A stretch of 64,000 bases of DNA from Rachicladosporium sp. CCFEE 5018 (taxonomy: Eukaryota; Ascomycota; Dothideomycetes; Cladosporiales; Cladosporiaceae): positions 310,001-374,000 of the forward strand of contig KZ111159.1 of NCBI GenBank assembly GCA_002077045.2. The letters are read 5' to 3'. The position numbers and the translations under genes were made by a program. Below are positions 31,652 to 41,468 of the stretch, piece after piece. The stretch's first letter is position 1; each line of letters begins with the position of its first letter. The notes beneath the pieces were generated by a model that did no database searches, was not told where the DNA came from, and saw only the letters and a list, made by a program, of their open reading frames with translations.

Positions 31652-33253
31652 TCAGACGGTCGGCGGGTTCTCGGCCTCAGTGACCAGGTTCCAAGCCATG
31701 TTCGGTCCACCATCTGCGCGCGGGTACGAAGCGGTGTTCTTGAGGAAGTTCAGCGCATTGAGCGAGACTTTACCATCGTCTGTGTTGAAAGGCGGCAGAT
31801 CCAGCGAGAGGAAATATGCCAACATGCCGGTGACTTGAGGCGCACCTACCAGGCGAAAATATCAGCTTAGCTCTCAGATCGTACGCCGTTTACCGACTTA
31901 CCAAATGATGTCCCCAATTTGTTTGACGGAGCTGGGCCGCCCCCGGTTCCTGGCGAGCACGTGATACGTTCACCTTAAGCGGAGAGAGCCAACTGTGGTC
32001 CATCCTGAGAGAGACTAGACCTCTGTCCATCCGGAGTAGTGCCGCCAACGTTGATGAGAGGGAAGTCGTCCTTAGACCAGCGTTGCGGGTACACATCAAT
32101 CGCCTGGGTATGGCCTGGTGTGCCCGCATGGTTCCCGGAAGCGGCGACAATGGGAACGTCGTTATTCATGATTTTGGTCATGGTGGCCGCGACATTGAGC
32201 CAATGTCTCTTGATGGAGCCCGTTGGTCTCAGGGATCTGCTCTGAGAGTAGTTCACAACTGCTTTCTTGCGAATGCCGCCGTCGCGCTGTTCGATGTCAT
32301 CTGCAATCATACTCCAGACTTTCGCAGAGTCCCCAATTAGGCGGCCGGTTTTGGCCGCGATACAGGTCGCTGATTTGGCGACGCCATATCGCAATCCGCA
32401 AGCTTTTGATGCCTATAGACGCACGTTAGCTCGTCGCCAACGATCGTCCAGTCATGCTAGTGGGCACTAACAGCACATGTGGAATGACCAAAAGGACTCC
32501 TGTCGACCATGTCGTTCTCATCTCTGCGCTTTGATCCTGCCACTATGGGGTCAGGCGCGACGCGGTCTCGGAGGTCCTAAACATGCGGTGAGCTCGTGCG
32601 CTTGCATCTCCCACACTGTAGTCGGCGATCGCTTACAACGGGTACTGTATTGATGCCATCGTCCAAAAGGTATACGTAAGTCTTTGCTCCAGCGTTCTCG
32701 TCAAAGACATAGTTCTGGACTTTTTCCAAGTCAGACACGGCCTTTGGCTGTGACAATCTGCGGAGCTCGCTCAAGGCCTGTGTTTGGGTTGCGAAAGGCG
32801 GTGCCCTTTCCATTACTTTCGTTGGCTCCCTGATGACACCCTCATCATTCAAGTCAGGATCAATACCATCAACCTGCACGACCTCGACCTGTTCGATCTT
32901 AGTCTTGAAGAGGTGGCGAATGTGAGGGCCGAAACACTTACCCCCGCTAGATTTGTAATGTCGCATGCCTGCTTGTTGTTGATGACGATCTCCCAGAAGA
33001 TGAATCCAGCGACCTTACCGGTGAAGTTGGTGTAGACCGGCGGGTTGTGATCGAAGTAATCGTTTATTTCCCTTTCGACCGAAAACAAATCTGCGCCATC
33101 GTTCGGCCAAATCAACATGTTAGTCGCAAGACTCGTCTCCATCGGTTGATAACACAAGGCATCGATCGAAGTGTATTCGGTTCCCGCTAGCAGGAACTCC
33201 TGTGTCTGGCAAAGGGCGAAGAGGCATGCTTGCAGGAGCAATTGGAACCGCAT
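31652..33253 (-). pseudogene. Secreted S8 subtilisin-like serine protease gene with an in-frame TAA
   Basis: Exons 33253-32942, 32888-32637, 32576-32472, 32412-31902 and 31845-31652 total 458 codons with consistent phases (0,0,0,1); introns 53-60 nt. Residues 1-18 are a signal peptide (MRFQLLLQACLFALC). The propeptide (LIWP .. FIFWEI .. NLAG^VEVVQVDGID) is followed by the catalytic domain: Asp in VYLLDDGIN, His in FGHSTCA-ASKACG, oxyanion Asn in AASGNHAG, Ser in LGTSFGAPQVTG. A TAA at 31977-31975 falls between the Asn and Ser motifs, so the Ser would not be translated. One C-to-T change from CAA would explain it. Either a recent null allele, base error or readthrough. Propeptide relatives flank it. 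Confidence 0.75.
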
Positions 33254-34726
33254 ATCGTAAGGACTCTGGCTTGAAAGGAATATTGTTGATGTCTTCTGTG
33301 CAATCTGTGTGGAGAAGGACCGAGTTACGATCAGGGACGGCATTTCTTATGCCTTCTCTGCTACTGCTAGGCACCAGCTTCAGAACCATACACTTCGCTT
33401 TGCGATTCGTCAACATTGTCGGCACAGCAGACCAACACTATGTCGTCGGTGAGACTGCCAATAGTGCGAGGTCCTGTGGCGAAACACCAACAGCGACGCA
33501 GCACAGCGAACGCATGTGCCGCTATTGTTCTGCTCCTTGCCGCGAAGATGCATTCAGGAAGGCCCAGAGCCTGCATCTCTGAGAGCATGCGAGCCAGTCG
33601 TTGTTGCTAGGGAAAGTCCACCGACGGTGGCTGCTGAAGGGGCTCAGTCGTAAACTTAAGTTGCACTGCCCAAGTTCCAAGCCGAGCCCACGCATATGTC
33701 GAGGTTCTTCGAGTGTGTATAATGTTGCGCGGCAGTGGTGTATACCTACATGTCGTGCAAGTCGTGAGTGATAAGATAAGTCAATCTTGCTTACTGAACA
33801 TCAAATGATGTGCCGCGATGCAATATTGGTCTTCAAGGCGCGATCGGCCATCTGCTATAGATGTTGCAAGCGCACGACTTTCGTCACTAGCATCGCTAAT
33901 AGCTACTTAGAGGCGCAGAAAGCACTACGCCGCCACGTAGTGCTTCTACCGCTTGTCCCTTTATTAGTGGCTAGTGATATTCCATATACAAACCTACGAC
34001 AACCAACCCACGCCACCAACAGTAGACTTGCCGCAGCTATTGATCTGAGCGCTTAGAGGCGTGCCGCTTTGTTGCAGAACCGCAGGTCGGTGAACGCGTG
34101 ATACACGGTCTCGGTCCACTCGTCATGAGATACCTGATGACCTGGTGCAATCATGGTGGGTAGCTTCCGAAGCGGTAATCGGGATTGCGAGAATTCCAAT
34201 CGTGATGCAATATGCACGCATGGGATATGCGGCACAGTCCCGCTTCCGAACTTCCATTGTTCATCAAGATGCACTTCACATATGTTACACCAAGGAGCGA
34301 AAGATCACTCTTCGGTATCAAGTTGCGAATGATCACGTCGATATCACAAGCCAAGCCAAGGACCAGAGATTCGCATTTGCAAAGCTTGGGTAAGTCGTGA
34401 TACTCCTGCACACCATCCTTTCCGTTTCCGTGACTTATCGATGCTATATCGCACAATGAGCAGCTTGCGACTTACGATCAATCGGATATCGAGATTGTAA
34501 TTTGCAAGATAGTACCGTGGCCATGGAGAGTGCCTTTCCCGTTACTTGCCCGATCTTCTCACGTGCAAGGATTACGTAAGAAATGGCGCACCTTGTCGCT
34601 ACTTCGAATTCAGAGTGTAGACGTTCATTTATCGTTGCGCTGACACGACCCCATTGCTCCTCGCCGGCAGGCGTTGGCGCGATCATCAGTAGCTATGTCT
34701 GGAAACAGACGGCTGACATCGTCAGG
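33254..34726. other. Intergenic, 1.5 kb
   Basis: Only short frames. No further propeptide-like copy could be found in it. Before 34727 the sequence ggctgacatcgtcag|gATG again looks like an acceptor right at the start codon. Confidence 0.45.
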
Positions 34727-35073
34727 ATGGCAATTCCAGTGCGGGACGAGGACCCGTTGCCGTACGATGAATACCTCGTATGGCCACGCGAGAAGCTAGG
34801 CTCAGACGCGGAAGATGCGCTTGAACGTCAAATCCGGGACGTCGTTGGACCAGATGTCAAGGTCACAAGGGAGACAACTCAGGGAGACGTCAAAGGTGTT
34901 AGGAAGGTCCTATTCTGGGAGGTGGTGGAGCCAAGCGAAGAGCACCTACGACAGCTAGAGAAGCTGGAGGGGGTAAGCAGCGTGTCTTGGAGGTGCAGGC
35001 TGGAGCTAATTTCTACTTGCAGGTAGATTGCTTGCAGAAAAATGAGATCGAGGAGGACGTTACGTACGGCTAG
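34727..35073 (+). CDS. Stand-alone subtilase-propeptide-like protein, copy 2
   Basis: Exons 34727-34972 and 35023-35073, phase 0 intron of 50 nt (GTAAGC to TTGCAG); 98 aa. Starts MAIPVRDEDPLPYDEYLVWP; continues ALERQIRDVVGPDVKV, KVLFWEVVEPSEEHLRQLEK and, after the intron, VDCLQKNEIEEDV. It is the closest relative of copy 1: both have FWEV-x-EPSEEHL and VVGPD. The DGID of the S8 propeptide is NEIE here. No signal peptide or membrane segment. Highly charged, small and soluble. Function unknown; see copy 1. Confidence 0.7.
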
Positions 35074-35412
35074 GGTATGGAGAGTTGTGGTGCGAGCGTG
35101 TGGCGACACTTCTGGAGGACTTTCGGTAGAGAGCTGATGATCCGTTGTTTTTACGACTCAAGAATCATTCGTTGCGAGAGGGCGAGTAGCCACCGCAGCG
35201 CTCCTCCGTTGCTGTACACGTTGGTACGCAGGTCGTGACGACATCTGCAATGATGCGGCACAGCTCGTGGGGTGTACTTTGAGTCGTCATCAGCATGTAC
35301 CATTCTCGTGGGTCGCACTTCGCCCGACTATCGTTGATGATCCAGTGGTGGGCCGCAAGAGGGCCGCAAAACCGTGGCAGTGTACTCGATACAGTCGCTG
35401 AATGGTGCCAAA
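35074..35412. other. Spacer between propeptide-like copies 2 and 3
   Basis: 340 bases; nothing recognised. Confidence 0.5.
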
Positions 35413-35777
35413 ATGCCTTTCACAGTCAACGAGCCCGAGACAATATCTTTGCCACCCTACAATTACATGTTGTGGCCTGAACAACACCTCAAGTGGCCTC
35501 GTGACCAAGCGACGCAAGACGCGATCGATACGCTTGATCGTCGGATCCGGGACATCGTCGGTCCTGTTGTTGTGGTCGAGAAGTTTATGGGTTGCATGGA
35601 CGCCATGCTGATATTTTGGGAGGTAAAAGAACCGAGTGACGAACAGCTTCTACTGTTGGAGAAGCTGGACGGGGTGTGTAGGCCGATCTAAAGTCATGCT
35701 GAATGAAGCTGACTTTTCCTTCGTAGATTGCCGAAATCCAGATGGACGGCATCGACGGGAGTATCTCCTACGACTGA
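35413..35777 (+). CDS. Stand-alone subtilase-propeptide-like protein, copy 3
   Basis: Exons 35413-35673 and 35727-35777, phase 0 intron (GTGTGT donor, TTCGTAG acceptor, 53 nt); 103 aa. Starts MPFTVNEPETISLPPYNYML with WP after it, then DTLDRRIRDIVGPVVVVEKF, LIFWEVKEPSDEQLLLLEKL and IAEIQMDGIDGSISYD. It is the most diverged intact copy, with a three- to five-residue longer first loop, but keeps LWP, IRDIVGP, FWEV-x-EPS and DGID. An in-frame upstream Met at 35374 gives a non-conserved extension. Confidence 0.68.
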
Positions 35778-36134
35778 AATATCGATGCCTTTCCGGAAGT
35801 GGGTCTAAGTACTAACTGCGCCTTTCGTGAGGTCGTGAGATCTACCTCATGGTCTCTCATTGTGCAATGGATTTCCGATTTTAGCCTGTAGGAGTGTGAG
35901 GCTGTTGAGTGTCGAACTTCCAATGTGATCGTCGTACTCAAGTCTTCCCGAGTTCACCTCGCTCGTAACGAACTCTGACCGGTCTTCGAGACGAATGTGG
36001 TTGGTACCTTCTGATGCTCGCTTTGCCTGCCGGCGTCGTATGCGCCAGGTCCACCACCTTCATCATAATTGTCGTTATCGCATACCTTGTCGACTGTGCC
36101 CAGTATCGGCGAGCATCAGACCACAGTACAATAT
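35778..36134. other. Intergenic
   Basis: Between convergent genes; no features recognised. Confidence 0.5.
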
Positions 36135-36715
36135 TCAGTCCCTGTCCCGCTCTTCCCTCTTCGCGGCCCCCTCTTCCCGCCCCTTCTCCCTCCTCTCCTT
36201 CTGCTCCTCCTGCCTCTTCCAGTGACTGCCCTCCTCATAATCTTTTCTGATCCCTAAAGCTTTCCGCAGCTTCTCGCTCTCCTCGATCTTCGCCTTGGCC
36301 AGCTCATGAACCTGATGACTCTTCAATCCCCTGCCGCTGTTGCCACTGCCATTCTTTGCCTGCTCGGCGGTGAGTTTCTTCCGTAGGGCGTCGCATTGAT
36401 CGTCTATATCGTCTTCGTTCGCACTGCAAAACACATCAGCACATCGCCTCCTTGTATCCTACATCACCTTGTGGGTCATCCATACCCTTCATCCTCCAAT
36501 TTATCTCGCAATTCGAAGACTTTCACCTCGATCGCTCGTTTCCGCTCGTGCTCGATGATCTCTTTGTCCGGTTCCTTCTGGCGCAGTCGCAGCTCATCGA
36601 CATCTTTGGGGTACGGGGCGGCATTGTCGCGAGATTTAAGGGCGGACATGTTGCGCTGGACGTAGCCTGAGGTGCCGGAGCCCCGAGGCGTCGAAAGACC
36701 GACGTTTGACGACAT
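36135..36715 (-). CDS. CWC21: Pre-mRNA-splicing factor Cwc21
   Basis: Small spliceosome component of the activated complex, binding Prp8 and Snu114 near the catalytic centre (family knowledge). Exons 36715-36486 and 36423-36135 join in phase 2 over a 62-nt intron (GTATGG to TTGCAG); 172 aa. Starts MSSNVGLSTPRGSGTSGYVQ, the hallmark N-terminus, then PYPKDVDELRLRQKEPDKEI and the cwf21 block ERKRAIEVKVFELRDKLEDEG that continues across the intron into ANEDDIDDQCDALRKKL. The C-terminus is charged with Glu/Arg-rich repeats. Intron sits inside the cwf21 helix pair. Confidence 0.95.
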
Positions 36716-37069
36716 CGAGGCGATATCGAGAAAGGATCTGGAAGGCTGCGAAGCACGGCGAGAGGATCAAAAGTTATGAGAGAGAATGTGTTATAGCACT
36801 GCGGCAAATATTTGGCTTGATATATGTGGAGGTAGCGACATGTGATCTCAGAATTCGAGGTGAAGTCAATGTCACGAGGCACGGACCATCGCAGATAGGA
36901 TACAATAAGGTCTGCCAGATGAGTGGCGACTCCGCTATCCAATAGGTATCTCGCTGAGCAGAGTGAACGCCGTCCCTGCCATGCATATCCCCTGATCCAA
37001 CAATCCCGCAGGTTTCGCCCTCGCTCCCACCACGAGCCTCTCAGAACACTGTCAACAACGTTAGTTCTC
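36716..37069. other. Intergenic
   Basis: Upstream of CWC21 and downstream of YME2, both on the minus strand; no gene seen. Confidence 0.5.
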
Positions 37070-39613
37070 CTAAAACTCCGTCGAAAGCAGCTTCTTCATC
37101 TCTCCCGCTTCCTTTTCATAGCCCTCGACCTTCCCCTGACTGCTCTGGATCTTACCCAGCAGCCAGTAAATTCTCGGCTTGATCTCAGCAGGCTGTCCCG
37201 GCAGCTTAGCGAGCAGATGGAGCTCCTGCTCGTACTTATCGATGCTCTTGTTCTCTGCGCCGATGGACTGGCCGAGTAGCGAGAGCTCCATCTTTGCTGA
37301 CAATACGTGGTCGTCAGTCAGCTGCTTGAACGCTGGAGCATAGATGGGGCGGCCGGCTTTGATGCTGTGGGGGCGGCCGTTCTGGGTTTGGATGCTGATG
37401 AGTTCTGCTTGCTCAAGAGCTGCTAGGGCTTCTTCGCCACCAGATCCGAAGGCGTCGGCGAGGAGGACTTCGTTGTAGCGGAGCGCTTCGTTCTTGGCTA
37501 GTCCTTTGATGAGGGACCATGCTTGCTGATTCGTCCACTTGCGGGACTCGTTGCTGTTGATGTACATCTTGATCACCTCGGAGGCGCCTTGATCTATCAT
37601 CTCCTTGACAGCTTTATTGGGTGTCTCGCCAGCTTTGATGCGTCGTGCAAGGAACTCGAGGTCTGTAAGGCGACCGCCGAGAAGCGTGATCACATTGTCG
37701 AGCTCGTTCAAGTCGTTGCGCTTCTGACTCGGAGTCAGCTTCTTGCTACCATCAGTGATCTCCCTGTCATCGGCATCGAAGTCAAGATGGTTGATCACGT
37801 AACGCTTCGCGACTTCTGGCGAGCAGTCACCGAGCGAAATCTGTCGGAAGACGCGGTCTGGCAAGGCTTTGCTAAGTGACTTGCTGTACGAGACATCGTT
37901 TGTCAGGAAGATGACATGGGCGATATTGCCGGTGCTGAGCCGTGCTGCCCATTCGGCAAGCTTGTCGTAGACCAACTCAGCACCAGGATCGCTACCTTTG
38001 TGTAGGAAGTTGTCGACCACGACGACTGGTCGTCTCTCTGGGTGAGCCTCAAGATACTCGTCGTCGCTCAGAGCACTGTCCTTGTCGTCTTTCTTGCGAT
38101 CTTCAAGAGCAATCGACTTGAGTGCAGATGCAGTATTGTTCCAGATCTTGACAAGCTGGTTCTCGAGCGTCTCCGAGAAGCCAGTCTTGACACCTGTCGT
38201 GCCTTGCGCAGCCAGATCGATGAGCCCGCTGATGCTGTTGAACCACGAGAACACTGGCCGATAGCCAACTTGTCCTGCAGCTGCGTTGATCGTGGCTGTG
38301 TCTCCTCGTGCTTCTTGTATTGGCTTGCAGTCCACAATGAGCAATTTATGGGCTTCACGCTTTTGCTTCAGTGCGTGGTCAACCACGAGCTCCTTCTTCC
38401 CGCTTCCTCGAGGACCTTGCACGATGATGAATGTGTCGACAGACTCCATCAACCATGCTTGGATCTGCTCGATCTGGTCTCGTCGATCGTCCCACACGAC
38501 TTGCATTCCAGCTTCGTCTGTGCCACCATGCTGCCGCAGTGACTTGACCTTGTCGATCAAGTCTTCGCCTTGCGTCTTTACCCATCGCCAGATGAAGTTA
38601 TCCTCGACGTGAAACGCTCGCGTGATGTGAGCCTTGATTGCTAATGTCCTGAGAGGATCGAAAACTGCCACTGTGATACCTGCGACAAGGGCTGCAAGCA
38701 ATGGAATCATCAGACGAGGATGTCCAAAGATCCACTCCCTGATCCAACCAAAGCGGGCTTTCTTCTCGTACGTCAGTCGAAAGATCGTGCCGAGCTTGCC
38801 GCCACCCTGAGGTTCGTCGATCGTGTAGCCATGCAGACAATTCTTCGCCATGATCGCCTTACGCTTGTGCGAGAAGTCCAGGTAAGCATATCGCGGCACG
38901 ATCTTCGAGTCCGAAGGCTGGGTGACAATATCGACCAGCTTCCCGTACGGCCTGAAGAATGAGTAGAGCTGCTCCTGGCTGAGCTCTGCTACCTCCGCGC
39001 CGGGACTCGTCGGCAAGAACTCGCACCTTATGCGAGAGGACGGCAGACGAAAAAGGTCCTCGACCCAGGGTTTGCCGATGACTAGACGGGCTTGCACCCG
39101 GTTGAGTGGGTTCCACCAGGGTCGGAACTTCTGCTGCTTGAGATACGCTCGCACAGCGTCTGCGACATTTGTAGAGCTGATAGACTCATCGTGGGAGAAC
39201 TTGAGGAACGCACCGCCTTCTTTGAAGCGAGGCAAAACCTCAAGCACTTTCACTCCAGTGAGTCCGTTCGCCTTTATGGCTTCATCGAGCACGTTGCCGG
39301 GATTGACAGCGGAGATGGCACTGGTCTTGTTCTGATCCAGTGCCTTCGGAAAGACCTTCTCCATGGTCCAGGGGATTCGGAAGAGCCATTGTAAGTTGAT
39401 GGGAAGTAAATTGTTGAAGAAGATGACGCTTTCGGTGCTGCTGGTTTTGATGTGACCAGACTTGTCATCACCAGCTTCGCCTGAGCTGTAGCGCTTTCGC
39501 ACGCCGCCAACTCGACCTGTCCATCCTCCCCCGAGCTGAGCAGTGAGCGCGTTCAAGCGCTGGATGGCGCGTTGCTGTTGCGCCATCTCATGACGTTGCT
39601 GCCATGCGAACAC
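37070..39613 (-). CDS. YME2: Mitochondrial escape protein 2 (RRM plus P-loop, RNA12 family)
   Basis: Inner-membrane protein needed for mitochondrial DNA maintenance and nucleoid structure (yeast Yme2/Rna12). 847 aa in one exon as read; a short upstream exon with more presequence is possible because the frame opens at MFAWQQRHEM without a strong leader. An RRM-like domain covers about 196-280 (LYSFFRPYGKLVDI, RYAYLDF). A membrane span is at 301-318 (LMIPLLAALVAGITVAVF). The C-terminal ATPase-like domain has GPRGSGKK at 400-407 and VVVVDNFLHKG as Walker B-like. FRIPWTMEKVFPKAL and WWNPLNRVQARLV are family blocks. Length is normal for the family. Confidence 0.93.
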   Translation of the reverse strand: MFAWQQRHEMAQQQRAIQRLNALTAQLGGGWTGRVGGVRKRYSSGEAGDDKSGHIKTSSTESVIFFNNLLPINLQWLFRIPWTMEKVFPKALDQNKTSAISAVNPGNVLDEAIKANGLTGVKVLEVLPRFKEGGAFLKFSHDESISSTNVADAVRAYLKQQKFRPWWNPLNRVQARLVIGKPWVEDLFRLPSSRIRCEFLPTSPGAEVAELSQEQLYSFFRPYGKLVDIVTQPSDSKIVPRYAYLDFSHKRKAIMAKNCLHGYTIDEPQGGGKLGTIFRLTYEKKARFGWIREWIFGHPRLMIPLLAALVAGITVAVFDPLRTLAIKAHITRAFHVEDNFIWRWVKTQGEDLIDKVKSLRQHGGTDEAGMQVVWDDRRDQIEQIQAWLMESVDTFIIVQGPRGSGKKELVVDHALKQKREAHKLLIVDCKPIQEARGDTATINAAAGQVGYRPVFSWFNSISGLIDLAAQGTTGVKTGFSETLENQLVKIWNNTASALKSIALEDRKKDDKDSALSDDEYLEAHPERRPVVVVDNFLHKGSDPGAELVYDKLAEWAARLSTGNIAHVIFLTNDVSYSKSLSKALPDRVFRQISLGDCSPEVAKRYVINHLDFDADDREITDGSKKLTPSQKRNDLNELDNVITLLGGRLTDLEFLARRIKAGETPNKAVKEMIDQGASEVIKMYINSNESRKWTNQQAWSLIKGLAKNEALRYNEVLLADAFGSGGEEALAALEQAELISIQTQNGRPHSIKAGRPIYAPAFKQLTDDHVLSAKMELSLLGQSIGAENKSIDKYEQELHLLAKLPGQPAEIKPRIYWLLGKIQSSQGKVEGYEKEAGEMKKLLSTEF

Positions 39614-40057
39614 GCTCCTTTTGATGCGGCCAATGGATCGCTGCTGGCATCACTAGGTGGGCGAAGGGCGGTGAATATATTGAATGCTAGGACAATAGCT
39701 CGCGAGTGCTCGATAGTATGAGTGTGGGTGGACCTCGGGGAGGTTGTGGCTCGCGTCAGTGGCGTCGAACGCGCCAAGACCACATCACGGCATCGTGACT
39801 CCAATACCCTATAGTCCTAGTCTTGTACTGCAGTGCTATATGCTTGTTGTATACCTTAGCTAACCTAGTCGCCTGACGGCTTGTAGTCCGTGATCGCGCT
39901 GAACCTCTGCAGTCGCTGCTGTCTCCAGACGTCTCCGATCCGTGGTGCTCCACGAGTACCCCTCGCTCAGGGATGGTACAGTATCAGTGCCTGAGCCACC
40001 CAGCCGGACCATCGAGATCCCACCACGCGCCACGGCTCCTCTGCAAGACGCGGATCT
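39614..40057. other. Intergenic
   Basis: No gene recognised between the YME2 start and the end of paralogue A. Confidence 0.5.
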
Positions 40058-40970
40058 TCACTCGTCCGTCAGATCAATAGTCTTGACACTCCGCTTGAGC
40101 TCAAGTCGTGCACGCTTGAGTTCCGCTTGAGTCGCGATCCGGGCTGCCCTGCTCCGCGGTCATCACCATGTGACTGGCCGGCTGGCGTGACCGGACTCTT
40201 GCTGTCCAGCCTCTCTGTCTTGACGCACGCCCTCAGGTCGAGAGTAGCTTGCGACTCAGTGTTTTTGGCTCGAGTAGATGCAGCGTCCACTGTAGAGGTC
40301 GCCTCGTTGTCAGAAGCGAATCGACTCGCTAGGTGGACGGCCTTACCGATGCTGCCGCGGTGTTGCTTGTCGAATCGATCGCCAGACACGAGCTGGCCCT
40401 CGGCACTAAGTATCCCCTCCAATGCTGGAGTATCCAAGGTTCTTCTATCGACTATGTTGGCATCGATCTCGACTCCAGCCTTGCTTTGTTCACTTCCTCG
40501 ACCCGTGAAATGGTGTCTCGGAAACTCGCACGGCGCTTGCGTATTTGTGGTGGGCGGTCTGTCGTAGGCCTCATGCGAGGCGTACTAGCAGCAGCAGCGC
40601 TCGGATGACATCCCTCATTGCTAGCCCAGCATCTGCCGCACCGCTTACTCTTCTGATCTGCGCTCCTCCGGCATTCTACATTCGCTGACCGACAGGGCTC
40701 GCATATCTCTGAACCCTCAGCAGGAATGCTATACGGAGTCTCCATCAGAAGACCGGCTCTGCTAAACATGCTCAATCGTTTATTGGCCGACCTCGCATCT
40801 GCTGGCACCGTCGCGGCTCGCAGCAATCTCTCCCAGTCATCTTGCGCGTAGTACCACTTATCGGCATCGTTCTGCGTCTCCGGGCGACGGTACCTGTCCT
40901 ACGTGGTCAGCGATTACGGGATAGAGTCTTATATCGGGTCTACTTGCTTCTTGCGCAGTGCGGTCAGTGA
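40058..40970 (-). pseudogene. Zn2Cys6-like/coiled-coil paralogue A, probably broken
   Basis: First (3'-most) member of a five-gene array. Frame 40893-40455 encodes YRRPETQNDADKWYYAQDDW, ERLLRAA, LLMETP and the cluster C-x2-C-x6-C-x10-C-x2-C-x6-C. The upstream exon ends at 40948 with a GC donor (GCAAGT) and phase 2, as in the sister genes; its start codon is uncertain. The frame breaks twice: at a TAG at 40454-40452, after which the next frame continues (DTPALEGIL to VTPAGQSHG), and near 40145-40160, after which a coiled-coil tail (ARIATQAELKRARLELKRSV) ends at 40058. Each break needs one base. A pseudogene or a poorly assembled gene. Confidence 0.55.
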
Positions 40971-41340
40971 GACAGCGGCATTCTCCACGGTGAGGCGATC
41001 AATCTTAAACGGGGTGGGATCTTTGTTATGGTAAGTAGGCGGAGAAGCGGAAGTGGTGGAGTACTAGAAAGTGAAGTGCAGGTACTACGGATCTGAGCAT
41101 CTGGAGCTAAGCCTGGCCCACATTGGCCACCCTTTACTCCCTGCTTCAATCCTCACTCCGACGACTCACTCACGGCAAGAGTCTATCACTTCAGCCATCA
41201 CTTCTACACCGGTTCTCTACCTCGCCCAGTCCGATCGCCGCCGGAAGGTAAGGCTCTCCCCACTAACGCACTCTCGGTGCCATCTCGAAGCAATTCACAC
41301 CAAATCTAGTACTGCTTGCCAGTAGACCTCGAACATCCCC

Positions 41341-41446
41341 CGACCGATAAGCCACTCCTCTCACACCTTGCCATTACTCATCTGTCAGATCGACCGATAA
41401 GCCACTCCTCTCACACCTTGCCATTACTCATCTGTCAGATCGACCG
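41341..41446. repeat. Perfect 50-bp tandem duplication
   Basis: The 50-base unit 41341-41390 (begins cgaccgataagccactcctc) is repeated exactly at 41391-41440, followed by the first six bases of a third copy. It lies between paralogues A and B (about 0.5 kb gap, 40971-41468) in which I see no gene. Confidence 0.97.
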
Positions 41447-41468
41447 TCTGATCCATCGCCAGCCTCCG

